Assembly: GCA_045591645.1 (NCBI GenBank)
Contig: JAZNTG010000079.1
Location: forward strand, 1 to 64,000
Length of the DNA: 64,000 nt
Direction of reading: 5' to 3'
From: SFWF01 sp045591645
GTDB taxonomy: Bacteria > Bacillota > Clostridia > Oscillospirales > Acutalibacteraceae
The translations under genes and the position numbers were made by a program. The stretch's first letter is position 1, and each line of letters opens with the position of its first letter. This document shows positions 8,304 through 17,370 of this stretch, one piece after another. The notes beneath the pieces are model-generated. The model was not told the DNA's origin. It did not search any database and saw nothing but the letters and a program-made list of their open reading frames with translations.

Positions 8304-10238
8304 ATGGGACTTACATTAACTGAAAAGATACTAAAAAATCATATTGTTGACGGAGAGTTCAAAAAAGGTACAGAGATCGGTATCAGGATCGATCAGACCT
8401 TAACTCAGGATGCAACGGGCACTATGGCTTATCTTGAGTTTGAGGCTATGGGCATCCCCAGAGTACGGACTGAGCGTTCAGTTGCTTACATAGATCACAA
8501 CACATTACAGTCGGGCTTTGAAAACGCAGATGACCACAGATTTATCGGCTCTATCGCCAAAAAGCACGGAATATATTTTTCACGCCCCGGTAACGGCATC
8601 TGCCATCAAGTGCATCTTGAACGCTTCGGCATACCGGGCAAGACCTTAATCGGTTCTGACAGCCACACACCTACAGGCGGTGGAATCGGAATGATTGCTA
8701 TCGGTGCAGGCGGACTTGACGTTGCAGTTGCTATGGGCGGCGGAGCTTACTACATCACATACCCCAAGATCGTCAAGGTAGAGCTTACAGGTAAGCTGCG
8801 CGACTGGGTAGCCGCAAAGGACGTTATTCTTGAGGTTCTTCGCAGAATGTCGGTAAAAGGCGGCGTTGGCAAGGTCATCGAATACTGCGGAGAAGGTGTT
8901 AAGACACTTTCTGTACCCGAGCGTGCTACAATTACAAATATGGGCGCTGAGCTCGGCGCGACAACTTCAATATTCCCCTCCGATGAGATTACAAAAGAGT
9001 TTTTAAAGGCTCAGAAGCGTGAAGAGGTATGGACTGAACTTTCCGCAGATCCCGATGCCGAATATGACGAGGTCATCAGTATTGATTTAAGCGAGATTAC
9101 CCCAATGGTTGCTTGCCCTCACTCCCCTGACAACGTTAAGAGTGTGACAGAGCTTGGAAAAATGAAGATCGATCAGGTTTGCATTGGATCATGCACGAAT
9201 TCTTCTCTTATGGATATGAGCAAGGTCGCACATATTTTAAAGGGCAAGACTGTACATCCCGACGTGTCGCTGTCAATTGCACCCGGCTCTAAGCAGGTGC
9301 TAAATATGATTGCCAATAACGGTATGCTGTCTGATATGATCGGCGCGGGAGCCCGAATTTTAGAGAGTGCTTGCGGTCCCTGCATAGGTATGGGACAGTC
9401 TCCAAACTCTGCGGGCATATCACTTCGTACCTTTAACCGTAACTTTGAAGGCAGATCAGGTACCAAAGACGGACAGATATATCTTGTTTCACCCGAGGTT
9501 GCTGCAGCGTCGGCAATTACAGGCTATCTGACCGACCCGAGAGAGCTTGGCCCGATGCCCGAGTTTTTAATGCCGAAGGAATTTGAGATAAACGATAATA
9601 TGATCGCAGAACCGGCATCGGTAGCTGATGCGGATACGGTCGAGATACTTCGCGGACCAAACATCAAGCCCTTCCCTGTAACACGTCCGCTTGGTGATAC
9701 TATCTCCTGCAAGTGCTCACTTAAGGTCGGGGATAATATCACAACCGACCACATTATGCCCGCAGGCGCGAAGATACTTCCGCTCCGCTCTAATATTCCT
9801 GCCATTTCGAAGCACTGCTTCACTGTATGCGATCCCGACTTCCCTGCTCGCGCTGAAGAACTTGGCTCAAGCATTATTGTCGGCGGTGCTAACTACGGTC
9901 AGGGTTCGTCCCGTGAGCATGCGGCGCTCGCTCCCTTGCATTTGGGCGTTAAGGCGCTCCTTACAAAATCCTTTGCAAGAATTCACAGGGCGAATCTCAT
10001 TAACGCAGGTATTCTCCCCCTGAATTTTGTAAACGAAGCAGATTATGACAAAATCGACCTCTCTGACGATTTACTTATAGAAAACGTAATCGAGTGTATA
10101 AGCAACGGAAAAGATCTTGTAGTCAAAAATATGACAAAAAATGTTGAGATTCCCGTAACCTGCGAATTATCCGACAGAGCAAAGGATATTGTTCTTGCAG
10201 GCGGACTTCTCAGCTATACTAAAGAAAAACTAAACTAA
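8304..10238 (+). CDS. acnA: Aconitate hydratase
   Basis: A 644-residue monomeric aconitase that isomerises citrate to isocitrate through a [4Fe-4S] cluster. The three cluster cysteines are visible in QVCIGSCTNSS and ACGPCIGMG, the substrate-site stretch SDSHTPTGG is near residues 112-120, and the C-terminal swivel domain carries NYGQGSSREHAA. Length fits the shorter bacterial/mitochondrial-like aconitases rather than the ~890-residue AcnA class, so the symbol is used loosely. It is followed after 11 bp by isocitrate dehydrogenase, and citrate synthase converges from the other side. Confidence 0.95.
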   Translation: MGLTLTEKILKNHIVDGEFKKGTEIGIRIDQTLTQDATGTMAYLEFEAMGIPRVRTERSVAYIDHNTLQSGFENADDHRFIGSIAKKHGIYFSRPGNGICHQVHLERFGIPGKTLIGSDSHTPTGGGIGMIAIGAGGLDVAVAMGGGAYYITYPKIVKVELTGKLRDWVAAKDVILEVLRRMSVKGGVGKVIEYCGEGVKTLSVPERATITNMGAELGATTSIFPSDEITKEFLKAQKREEVWTELSADPDAEYDEVISIDLSEITPMVACPHSPDNVKSVTELGKMKIDQVCIGSCTNSSLMDMSKVAHILKGKTVHPDVSLSIAPGSKQVLNMIANNGMLSDMIGAGARILESACGPCIGMGQSPNSAGISLRTFNRNFEGRSGTKDGQIYLVSPEVAAASAITGYLTDPRELGPMPEFLMPKEFEINDNMIAEPASVADADTVEILRGPNIKPFPVTRPLGDTISCKCSLKVGDNITTDHIMPAGAKILPLRSNIPAISKHCFTVCDPDFPARAEELGSSIIVGGANYGQGSSREHAALAPLHLGVKALLTKSFARIHRANLINAGILPLNFVNEADYDKIDLSDDLLIENVIECISNGKDLVVKNMTKNVEIPVTCELSDRAKDIVLAGGLLSYTKEKLN

Positions 10239-10249
10239 GGAGTATTAAA

Positions 10250-11464
10250 ATGGCAGATAAAATTCAAATGAAAACGCCTCTCGTCGAAATGGACGGAGAC
10301 GAAATGACCAGAATAATCTGGAAAATGATAAAGGATATACTCCTTGAGCCTTACATTGATCTCAAGACAGAGTATTATGATCTTGGACTTGAATATAGAA
10401 ACGAGACCGACGATCAGGTTACTGTCGACTCTGCAGAGGCCACCAAAAAGTACGGAGTTGCAGTTAAGTGCGCTACCATCACACCCAACGCTGCGCGTAT
10501 GACCGAGTACAATTTAAAAGAAATGTGGAAGTCACCTAACGGAACTATCAGAGCGATCCTCGACGGTACAGTTTTTAGAACTCCAATTATCGTTAAGGGT
10601 ATTGAGCCCTACATTCCTACCTGGACTAAGCCTATAACCATTGCCCGTCACGCATACGGCGATATTTATAAAAATACCGAAATGCAGGTAGAAAAAGGAT
10701 CAAAATGCGAGCTTGTTGCAACCGATAAGGACGGCAATGAAACCAGAAAGCTTATCTATGACTTCGCCGACAGTGACGGAATAATTCAGGGTGTTCACAA
10801 TAAGGATACTTCGATTGCTTCCTTTGCAAGATGTTGCTTTAATTTTGCGCTTGATACTATGCAGGATATCTGGTTTGCTTCTAAGGATACTATTTCTAAG
10901 CAGTATGACCATCACTTTAAGGATATCTTTGCCGATATCTATGAAAATGAGTATAAGGGCAAATTCGAAGCTGCAGGTATTGAATACTTCTATACGCTCA
11001 TAGATGACGCAGTCGCACGCGTTATACGCTCCGAGGGCGGTTATATCTGGGCTTGCAAGAACTATGACGGAGACGTTATGTCCGATATGGTGGCTACTGC
11101 CTACGGCTCGCTCGCTATGATGACCTCTGTTCTCGTTTCACCCGAGGGTATATACGAATATGAGGCGGCTCATGGAACCGTTCAGAGGCACTATTACAAG
11201 CATTTAAAGGGTGAAACTACTTCAACAAACAGTGTCGCTACCCTCTTCGCTTGGACAGGCGCACTTAGAAAGCGCGGTGAACTCGACGAGCTGACCGATT
11301 TAATAAGCTTTGCTGATAAGCTTGAAGCTGCAACAATTAAAACAATTGAGGACGGCGTAATGACAGGAGATCTATATCTACTGTCAAAGCTTCCGAACAA
11401 GCGTAAGGTTGATACCGAAACCTTCCTTGTAGAAGTTAATAATAGACTTAAAGAAATGCTATAA
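10250..11464 (+). CDS. icd: Isocitrate dehydrogenase (NADP-type, eukaryote-like clade)
   Basis: A 404-residue beta-decarboxylating dehydrogenase turning isocitrate into 2-oxoglutarate and CO2. The start (PLVEMDGDEMTRIIW), NGTIRAILDGTVFR, and the cofactor-domain EAAHGTVQRHYYKHLKGE strongly resemble the homodimeric eukaryotic IDH1/IDH2-type (subfamily II) rather than the E. coli type; the cofactor loop indicates NADP by family resemblance. An AAGGAG site precedes the ATG. It is cotranscribed with aconitase and ends at a shared bidirectional terminator. Confidence 0.96.
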   Translation: MADKIQMKTPLVEMDGDEMTRIIWKMIKDILLEPYIDLKTEYYDLGLEYRNETDDQVTVDSAEATKKYGVAVKCATITPNAARMTEYNLKEMWKSPNGTIRAILDGTVFRTPIIVKGIEPYIPTWTKPITIARHAYGDIYKNTEMQVEKGSKCELVATDKDGNETRKLIYDFADSDGIIQGVHNKDTSIASFARCCFNFALDTMQDIWFASKDTISKQYDHHFKDIFADIYENEYKGKFEAAGIEYFYTLIDDAVARVIRSEGGYIWACKNYDGDVMSDMVATAYGSLAMMTSVLVSPEGIYEYEAAHGTVQRHYYKHLKGETTSTNSVATLFAWTGALRKRGELDELTDLISFADKLEAATIKTIEDGVMTGDLYLLSKLPNKRKVDTETFLVEVNNRLKEML

Positions 11465-11468
11465 TATT

Positions 11469-11497
11469 AAAAATCCACCCAATTGGGTGGATTTTTA
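11469..11497. terminator. Bidirectional terminator between icd and citrate synthase
   Basis: Stem AAATCCACCC / GGGTGGATTT with an AATT loop and A/T tracts on both sides serves both convergent genes. Confidence 0.92.
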
Positions 11498-11498
11498 A

Positions 11499-12863
11499 TT
11501 ATCTATCTTCAAGTTTAACATAATCAACTTCGGGCTGAACACTTAAATATGCCGGTCGGATAATTTTGCTTGAATTTACCAGCTCTTCTATTCTGTGAGC
11601 AGACCAACCTGCAATTCTTGCTATAGCAAAAATAGGTGTGTAAAGCTCAAGTGGAAGATCAAGCATTGAATAAACGAAACCGCTGTAAAAGTCAATATTT
11701 GCACTGACGGGCTTTTGAGTATTCTTGTGTTCTGCAAATACCTTGGGGCCCAGCCTCGCTACGTTAGAATAAAGAACAAATTCCTTCTTTCTTCCCTTTT
11801 CAACCGCTAGCTGTTCAACGAACTTCTTGAAAATATTCGCTCTGGGGTCAGAAATAGTGTAAACGGCGTGACCGATGCCGTAAATGAGTCCCGATTTATC
11901 AAATGCGTCCTTATTGAGCATTCTTTTGAGATAATCTTCGATCTCCTCTTCGTCGGTCCAGTCACGTATTTCCTTCTTCATCGCGTCAAACATCTGACAA
12001 ACCTTGATATTAGCGCCGCCATGCTTGGGACCTTTGAGTGAGCAGAGAGAAGCTGCAATCGCTGAATATGTATCAGTACCAGAGGAAGTAACGACTCTGT
12101 CAGTAAAGGTAGAGTTATTACCGCCGCCGTGCTCTGCGTGAAGAACTAATGCAAGGTCCAGTATTCTTGCTTCAAGCTCGGTATACTTAGAGTCAGGTCT
12201 GAGCATACTGAGGATATTTTCAGCAGTAGAAAGCTTAGGATTTGGATTGTTGATAACAAGAGCTTTTCCCCTTCTGAAATGTGAATATGCATGATAAGCA
12301 TAAATGGTCAAAAGCGGAAATGTTGAAATAAGCCTGATAGACTGTCTTAAAACATTCGGAATAGAAGTATCATTCGCGTTGTCGTCATAAGAATAAAGAG
12401 TCAGAACGCTCTTGGCAAGCGAGTTCATAATATCAGCGTTTGAGGCTTTCATTACAACGTCACGCACGAAGTTTCTCGGCAGGATACGGTTAACAGCCAA
12501 AACATGATTAAATGATGCAAGCTCTTCTTTGTTCGGAAGCGTACCAAACAACAAAAGATAAACCGTCTCTTCGAAGCCGAATCGGTTTTCTGACAAAAAT
12601 CCATCAACAAGATCGTTGATATCTATTCCTCTGTAATAAAGCTCACCGTCGATAGGTGTCATAACACCGTTTATCTCTCGGCTGTGGTAGCTTGTAGAGA
12701 TTTCAGTAAGTCCCGTAAGAACGCCTTTACCCTTTGAATCGCGAAGACCACGATTAACCTTATTAATAGTAAAAAGCTCAGGATCTATCCTGTCATTTTC
12801 AAGACAAAGTCTGGAAAGCTTTTCTATTTCGGGAGATATTGCTGAGTAACTTTTATGTGGCAT
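11499..12863 (-). CDS. gltA: Citrate synthase
   Basis: A 454-residue citrate synthase condensing oxaloacetate and acetyl-CoA. Catalytic and substrate stretches are present: LHAEHGGGNNSTF (His), GPKHGGAN, and GIGHAVYTISDPRA with the conserved His; the active-site Asp region lies near SANIDFYSGFVY. The ~70-residue N-terminal extension is typical of the Clostridial group with citrate/2-methylcitrate synthase annotation, so some 2-methylcitrate activity cannot be excluded. Convergence with aconitase and isocitrate dehydrogenase argues for a route to 2-oxoglutarate and glutamate. Strong own promoter and an AAGGAG site. Confidence 0.95.
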   Translation of the reverse strand: MPHKSYSAISPEIEKLSRLCLENDRIDPELFTINKVNRGLRDSKGKGVLTGLTEISTSYHSREINGVMTPIDGELYYRGIDINDLVDGFLSENRFGFEETVYLLLFGTLPNKEELASFNHVLAVNRILPRNFVRDVVMKASNADIMNSLAKSVLTLYSYDDNANDTSIPNVLRQSIRLISTFPLLTIYAYHAYSHFRRGKALVINNPNPKLSTAENILSMLRPDSKYTELEARILDLALVLHAEHGGGNNSTFTDRVVTSSGTDTYSAIAASLCSLKGPKHGGANIKVCQMFDAMKKEIRDWTDEEEIEDYLKRMLNKDAFDKSGLIYGIGHAVYTISDPRANIFKKFVEQLAVEKGRKKEFVLYSNVARLGPKVFAEHKNTQKPVSANIDFYSGFVYSMLDLPLELYTPIFAIARIAGWSAHRIEELVNSSKIIRPAYLSVQPEVDYVKLEDR

Positions 12864-12893
12864 TTTGCTCTCCTTATATATAAATTAATTTAT

Positions 12894-12922
12894 ATTATAC
12901 TATTATTTTCCTTATTCGTCAA
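12894..12922 (-). promoter_or_regulatory. SigA-type promoter for citrate synthase
   Basis: On the minus strand TTGACG, a 17-bp spacer and TATAAT, about 30 bp upstream of the start codon. Confidence 0.8.
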
Positions 12923-12943
12923 TAAGTTTTAATTCAACTTTAA

Positions 12944-13031
12944 GAACTCAGCGGAATTCTCATCTACATGATAATAAAATAATAAAAGACCCACTTTGGG
13001 GTCCTTTATTATTTGGTGATCTATCGGAGAT
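12944..13031. repeat. 88-bp direct repeat, copy 1 (partial tRNA-Lys 3' end plus terminator)
   Basis: Matches 13142-13229 at 82 of 88 positions by eye. It contains the terminator stem of the neighbouring tRNA-Lys and only the last ~19 bases of that tRNA; the rest of the tRNA is absent here. Confidence 0.85.
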
Positions 13032-13043
13032 ACTCTGCGCTCT

Positions 13044-13083
13044 CACCGTTTCGACCGTTCCGAACGGTAACCCGAAACGGTTT
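13044..13083. repeat. Nested inverted repeats between the two direct repeats
   Basis: ACCGTTTCG (13045-13053) pairs with CGAAACGGT (13073-13081), enclosing a second palindrome ACCGTTC-C-GAACGGT (13054-13068). A third weak stem (CACATAAGGC / GCCTTTTGTG) follows near 13107-13131. No coding region is seen in the 110 bp between the repeats. Confidence 0.7.
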
Positions 13084-13141
13084 AAGATGCTCGAGACTTC
13101 ACAGTCACATAAGGCTATCGCGCCTTTTGTGCTGCTTCGAC

Positions 13142-13229
13142 GAACTCCGCGGAGTTCTCATCTCCATAATAATGAAATAATAAAAGACCCACTTTGGGGT
13201 CTTTTATTATTTGGTGATCTATCGGAGAT
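13142..13229. repeat. 88-bp direct repeat, copy 2 (overlaps functional tRNA-Lys)
   Basis: Second copy, offset 198 bp from the first; its right end is the 3' end of the intact tRNA-Lys gene and it includes that gene's terminator (stem 13179-13208). Confidence 0.85.
13179..13208 (-). terminator. Terminator of tRNA-Lys
   Basis: On the minus strand, stem AAAAGACCCC / GGGTCTTTT followed by ATTATTT lies 4 bp after the tRNA CCA end. The same hairpin occurs at 12981-13010 in the duplicated copy. Confidence 0.85.
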
Positions 13230-13287
13230 TCGAACTCCGGACACCTTGATTAAAAGTCAAGTGCTCTGCCAACTGAGCTAATAGATC
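13212..13287 (-). tRNA. tRNA-Lys (anticodon TTT)
   Basis: A 76-nt cloverleaf on the minus strand: acceptor GATCTAT / ATAGATC, D-loop AGCTCAGTTGGCAGAGC, anticodon loop CTTTTAA with TTT, TPsiC arm GGAGTTCGAATCTCC, discriminator A and an encoded CCA. It has its own promoter and terminator. Confidence 0.97.
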
Positions 13288-13304
13288 ATTTTTGCGACTA
13301 AGAT

Positions 13305-13333
13305 ATTATAACAACTGAATACGTAATTGTCAA
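13305..13333 (-). promoter_or_regulatory. SigA-type promoter for tRNA-Lys
   Basis: TTGACA, a 17-bp spacer and TATAAT on the minus strand, about 18 bp before the tRNA 5' end: a consensus promoter as expected for a stable RNA. Confidence 0.88.
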
Positions 13334-13356
13334 GGATAATTTTGCCTATATTTCAA

Positions 13357-13400
13357 GGAAAATTCGGGAGGTAAGGAAATATCCCTTTCCTCCCGAAAAA
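13357..13400 (-). terminator. Terminator after leuS
   Basis: On the minus strand a long stem (CGGGAGG and AAGG against CCTT and CCTCCCG) followed by AATTTT, directly after the leuS stop; it closes the 17-kb co-directional gene run. Confidence 0.85.
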
Positions 13401-13401
13401 T

Positions 13402-15810
13402 TCAGTATTTAACAACTATATTCACAAGCTTTTTAGGAACATAAAGCTGCTTTATAACAGTTTTTCCGTTTATTTCAGCCGCAACTGCAGGATCTGCCGC
13501 CGCAAGAGCAATGGCATCATCGGAAGAAATGTCAGCAGGAACATTAAGTCTCGCTTTGATCTTACCGTTTACCTGAGCGACTATCTCGACAGATGCGTCT
13601 ACACACTTTGCGGGATCATACTCAGGCCATTTTGCCTCATTTAGCATACCCTCAAATCCTGCGTTTACCCAAAGCTCTTCGGTAATGTGAGGAGCAAAAG
13701 GATTAAGCAGAATAAGCAATGTTCTAAACTCGCCGCGAGTAATACAACCGCTATTAGAAATCTCGTTAAGCAAGGCCATCATAGCAGAGATCGCAGTATT
13801 CATCTTAAGACCTTCGATATCTTCGGAAACCTTCTTTATGGTCTTGTTGAAAGCAACTTCGAGCTTAGATGAATAGCCGTCGCCGTCAACAACATTATCA
13901 GCAAGAGCCCAAATTCTCTCAAGGAAGCGCTTACATCCCTTGATAGAGTCAGACTTCCACGGAGCAGCCTTCTCAAAGTCGCCAATAAACATTTCATAAA
14001 GACGCATTGTATCAGCGCCGTAATCTCTTACTATATCGTCGGGATTTACTACGTTTCCTCTAGACTTTGACATCTTTTCGCCGTTCTCACCGAGTATCAT
14101 ACCATGGCTTGTGCGCTTTGCATACGGCTCGGGATTCGGAACAACACCAATATCATAAAGGAATCTATGCCAGAAACGGCTGTAAAGCAGGTGTAGTGTA
14201 GTATGCTCCATACCGCCGTTGTACCAATCTACAGGTCCCCAATATTCGAGCGCTTCCTTTGAAGCGAGCTCCTTATCGTTATGAGGATCACAATAACGCA
14301 GGAAGTACCAAGAGGATCCTGCCCATTGAGGCATTGTGTCTGTCTCTCTTTCAGCCTTTCCACCGCATTTCGGACAGGTAGTGCTGACCCAATCAGTCAT
14401 TTTAGCAAGCGGAGACTCGCCATTATCTGTAGGCTCGTATGATTCAACATTCGGCAGAACGAGCGGAAGCTCACTTTCGGGAATGGTAACATATCCGCAC
14501 TTTTCACAGTGAACCACAGGGATAGGCTCTCCCCAATATCTTTGGCGCGAGAAGACCCAATCGCGAAGCTTGTAGTTAACCTTTAATTGACCGAGCTCAC
14601 GTTCTGTAAGCCACTCGGTGATCTTCTGTTTTGCTTCATCAACAGTTAGACCGTCAAGAAATCCTGAATTTACCATTATTCCGACAGCACAGTTGGTATA
14701 AGCCTCCTCTTCGGGATTACCGCCTGCAACAACTTCAATTATAGGAAGATCAAACTTCTTTGCAAATTCCCAGTCGCGTGTATCATGGGCAGGTACTGCC
14801 ATAATTGCGCCTGTTCCGTAAGAGATAAGTACATAGTCGGAAATAAATATCGGTATCTCTTTACCGTTGACAGGATTGATAGCTTTAACACCATTCAGGC
14901 AAACACCTGTTTTATCCTTAGCCATTTCAGTACGCTCGAAATCAGACTTTCTAGCGGCTGCAGCCTGATATTCTTTCACCTCATCAAGGTTGGCGAGTCT
15001 GTCAGCCCACTTTTCAAGTAATGGATGCTCAGGAGACATAACCATATATGTAGCTCCGAAAAGTGTATCTGCTCTGGTAGAGAAAACCTCCAACACGTCA
15101 CCTGCAGTAGTTGCAAACTTGATCTGAGTACCCGTAGATCTGCCGATCCAGTTTCTCTGTTGAATCTTGACGCGCTCGATAAAATCAACATCATCAAGAC
15201 CATTTAACAGTTTTTCAGCATAATCGGTGATCTTAAGCATCCACTGGCTTTTATTCTTACGAATAACTTCACTTCCGCAACGCTCACACACGCCGCCGAC
15301 CACTTCTTCGTTAGCAAGTACACACTTGCAGGAGGTGCACCAGTTAACTGCCATCTCCTGCTTGTAAGCGAGGCCGTTTTCAAAGAGCTTTATAAAAATC
15401 CACTGAGTCCACTTATAGTAAGCAGGGTCGGTGGTATTAACTTCTGCAGACCAGTCGAACGAAAAGCCCAACGATTTCAGCTGCTTTTTGAAGTTTGCAA
15501 TATTATTCTCGGTTACAATCGCAGGATGAATATGATTCTTGATAGCAAAGTTCTCGGTAGGAAGACCGAAGGCGTCCCAACCCATAGGATAAAGTACGTT
15601 ATAGCCCTGAAGCCTCTTCTTACGGGCTACGATATCAAGCGCCGTATAAGAACGGGGATGTCCTACGTGAAGTCCCTGACCCGAAGGATATGGGAACTCA
15701 ACAAGGCCGTAAAATTTGGGAAGCGTGTAATCCTTTTTAGTAGCAAAGGTCTGCTTTTCGTCCCAAATATTCTGCCATTTCTTTTCAATTTCTGCGTAAT
15801 TATAATGCAT
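13402..15810 (-). CDS. leuS: Leucyl-tRNA synthetase
   Basis: A class I synthetase charging tRNA-Leu. The HIGH motif appears as GLHVGHPRS near residues 46-54, the KMSKS motif as EKMSKSRGN in the C-terminal half, and zinc-type Cys pairs occur in CTSCKC/CERCG and CEKCG/CPKCG segments; the CP1 editing domain lies between. I place the start at the ATG at 15810, preceded by GGGAGGAAG; a frame extension of nine residues upstream would read through that ribosome-binding site. The protein is then 802 residues, normal for bacteria. It is the last gene of the run, two bases after rsfS, and no T-box is present. Confidence 0.97.
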   Translation of the reverse strand: MHYNYAEIEKKWQNIWDEKQTFATKKDYTLPKFYGLVEFPYPSGQGLHVGHPRSYTALDIVARKKRLQGYNVLYPMGWDAFGLPTENFAIKNHIHPAIVTENNIANFKKQLKSLGFSFDWSAEVNTTDPAYYKWTQWIFIKLFENGLAYKQEMAVNWCTSCKCVLANEEVVGGVCERCGSEVIRKNKSQWMLKITDYAEKLLNGLDDVDFIERVKIQQRNWIGRSTGTQIKFATTAGDVLEVFSTRADTLFGATYMVMSPEHPLLEKWADRLANLDEVKEYQAAAARKSDFERTEMAKDKTGVCLNGVKAINPVNGKEIPIFISDYVLISYGTGAIMAVPAHDTRDWEFAKKFDLPIIEVVAGGNPEEEAYTNCAVGIMVNSGFLDGLTVDEAKQKITEWLTERELGQLKVNYKLRDWVFSRQRYWGEPIPVVHCEKCGYVTIPESELPLVLPNVESYEPTDNGESPLAKMTDWVSTTCPKCGGKAERETDTMPQWAGSSWYFLRYCDPHNDKELASKEALEYWGPVDWYNGGMEHTTLHLLYSRFWHRFLYDIGVVPNPEPYAKRTSHGMILGENGEKMSKSRGNVVNPDDIVRDYGADTMRLYEMFIGDFEKAAPWKSDSIKGCKRFLERIWALADNVVDGDGYSSKLEVAFNKTIKKVSEDIEGLKMNTAISAMMALLNEISNSGCITRGEFRTLLILLNPFAPHITEELWVNAGFEGMLNEAKWPEYDPAKCVDASVEIVAQVNGKIKARLNVPADISSDDAIALAAADPAVAAEINGKTVIKQLYVPKKLVNIVVKY

Positions 15811-15811
15811 T

Positions 15812-16180
15812 TTAATCTTCCTCCCTGGCATTGTCAAGAATACTGTCTAAATCGAGCTTATCACCGTCTGCCCACATACGGTCAAGGTTATAGTAATCTC
15901 TTGCATCTGCGGAAAAAATGTGTATAACAACTCCGTTATACTCAAGAAGCAGCCAGCCTGTTGCTCTGCCCTCGATATGGTCAGGGGTAAAACCTGCCTC
16001 TTCAAGCTTTTCTTCAACCTCATCAGCCAAAGCTCTTATATGATTTTGAGAAGTAGCAGTAGCCATTATAAAATACTCTGCTATTACCGTAAGCTCGCCG
16101 ACGTGAATAGCGTTTATATTTCGCGCTTTCTTGTCATTAAGGGCATTGACCGCGATATTAATTATCTTATCACTGTTCAA
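15812..16180 (-). CDS. rsfS: Ribosome silencing factor RsfS
   Basis: A 122-residue RsfS/Iojap-family protein that binds ribosomal protein L14 and blocks subunit joining, slowing translation under starvation. Typical features are NDKKARNINAIHVGELT near the N-terminus, GRATGWLLLEYNGVVIHIF and the C-terminal YYNLDRMWADG. Start is TTG with GAGG upstream; it overlaps the yqeK stop by 4 bp, suggesting translational coupling. The nadD-yqeK-rsfS order is the standard Firmicute arrangement. Confidence 0.94.
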   Translation of the reverse strand: MNSDKIINIAVNALNDKKARNINAIHVGELTVIAEYFIMATATSQNHIRALADEVEEKLEEAGFTPDHIEGRATGWLLLEYNGVVIHIFSADARDYYNLDRMWADGDKLDLDSILDNAREED

Positions 16181-16773
16181 ACTAAAACCTCACCTTTATA
16201 ATTATTGTAAAAAATTAAATAATTGTAAGCATTAAGCGTATCGGGATGCACAGCAGCTCCCTTTTCGAGAAGCTCGCCGATAGTATATTTAAGCGCATAT
16301 GTCATCGCTTCTTCAAGCGACTTATCCGATAATTTTCTCATTACATCAACATCAGGATAGTTTCTGTCTGATGATGTAAAATCTGCGACATATATAACTT
16401 TTTCAAGTAAGGACATATTTTGTTTTGCCGTAGTGTGATATCTGATCGCGTTTATAATATCGGCATCCCTAACATTTAGATACTCTTTTATATACACAGA
16501 GCCCGAGATAGCGTGCCAGAGCTTATCGGAAGCTCTTTCAACATCGGATAGTATTATACCAAAGGTATTAAAAATCTTCAAGTGCTCTTCACAAGAATAA
16601 TTTTTAGTTATATCGTGCAGAAGCCCTGCAAAATATGCCTTTTCTCTGTCGGCGCCGTATTTATCGGCTAACCTGACTGCTTCCTCTGCTACACAAAGCG
16701 AGTGCTTGTATCTGTACTCGTCAAGCATTTGCGATAGCAGCATCTTAATTTTATTATCGCTTAAATCAATCAT
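16177..16773 (-). CDS. yqeK: HD-domain Ap4A hydrolase YqeK
   Basis: A 198-residue HD-superfamily phosphohydrolase; characterised YqeK enzymes cleave diadenosine tetraphosphate symmetrically to two ADP. Metal-binding motifs are H of YKHSLCVAE, the GLLHDITKN HD pair and the downstream HAISG and RYHTTA histidines. It overlaps nadD by 8 bp and rsfS by 4 bp. Function follows from family and the conserved nadD-yqeK-rsfS context. Confidence 0.93.
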   Translation of the reverse strand: MIDLSDNKIKMLLSQMLDEYRYKHSLCVAEEAVRLADKYGADREKAYFAGLLHDITKNYSCEEHLKIFNTFGIILSDVERASDKLWHAISGSVYIKEYLNVRDADIINAIRYHTTAKQNMSLLEKVIYVADFTSSDRNYPDVDVMRKLSDKSLEEAMTYALKYTIGELLEKGAAVHPDTLNAYNYLIFYNNYKGEVLV

Positions 16774-17368
16774 TATACACCTTATTCTCGTAAATGTAAT
16801 TCAAAACCTGTTCTGGAATATATGCTTCACAAGACGCTCGGTTATTTATATGATCACGGATAAGCGTGGAGGAAATATCCGTAACCTCAGTACTCATTAC
16901 AGATATCCTGGCACCCTCTGAGATCAAACCGTCAATGCTGCTGTTAAAATCCTCATTTTCTGTTCCGACACGCATAAAAGCGATTAACTCGGCTAAAGAA
17001 AGAATCTTCCGATACTCCTTCCAAGCGGTAAAAGATGCGATCATATCACCGCCGATGCAAAGAGCCAGCTTGTAGTCAGGATAAATTTCGTTAAGAGAAC
17101 TAACAGTATCTACTGTATAGCTCTTCCCTGTTCTTGATATTTCAATATCACTGACGGTGACCTTTGGATACTTCTCAGCTATTAGTCTGCACATATTAAG
17201 CCTGTGCTCGTCCGACGCCAGAAAATCAACTTGTTTGTGCGGCGGTATCTTTGAGGGTATGATGAGTACTTTATCTACCCAATCAAGCTCACAGACAGCC
17301 TTAAGCATTTGCTCGTGACCAATGTGAAACGGATTAAAGGTTCCGCCGAAAACAGCGAGTGTTTTCAT
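16766..17368 (-). CDS. nadD: Nicotinate-nucleotide adenylyltransferase
   Basis: A 200-residue nucleotidyltransferase forming deamido-NAD from nicotinate mononucleotide and ATP. GGTFNPFHIGHEQM at residues 8-21 holds the nucleotide-binding HxGH motif; SKIPPHK and the C-terminal ISSTLIRDHI (ISSTxIR) motif are intact. It sits between yhbY and yqeK with no significant gaps. Confidence 0.96.
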   Translation of the reverse strand: MKTLAVFGGTFNPFHIGHEQMLKAVCELDWVDKVLIIPSKIPPHKQVDFLASDEHRLNMCRLIAEKYPKVTVSDIEISRTGKSYTVDTVSSLNEIYPDYKLALCIGGDMIASFTAWKEYRKILSLAELIAFMRVGTENEDFNSSIDGLISEGARISVMSTEVTDISSTLIRDHINNRASCEAYIPEQVLNYIYENKVYND

Positions 17369-17370
17369 AA

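Noticed and set aside
13032..13141. Mini integrative element between the 88-bp repeats
   Set aside because: The 110 bp hold palindromes but no gene; at most a scar. Reported as a finding, not as a mobile element.
13402..15810. T-box leader for leuS
   Set aside because: leuS follows rsfS by 2 bp in a continuous gene run, leaving no room for a leader.
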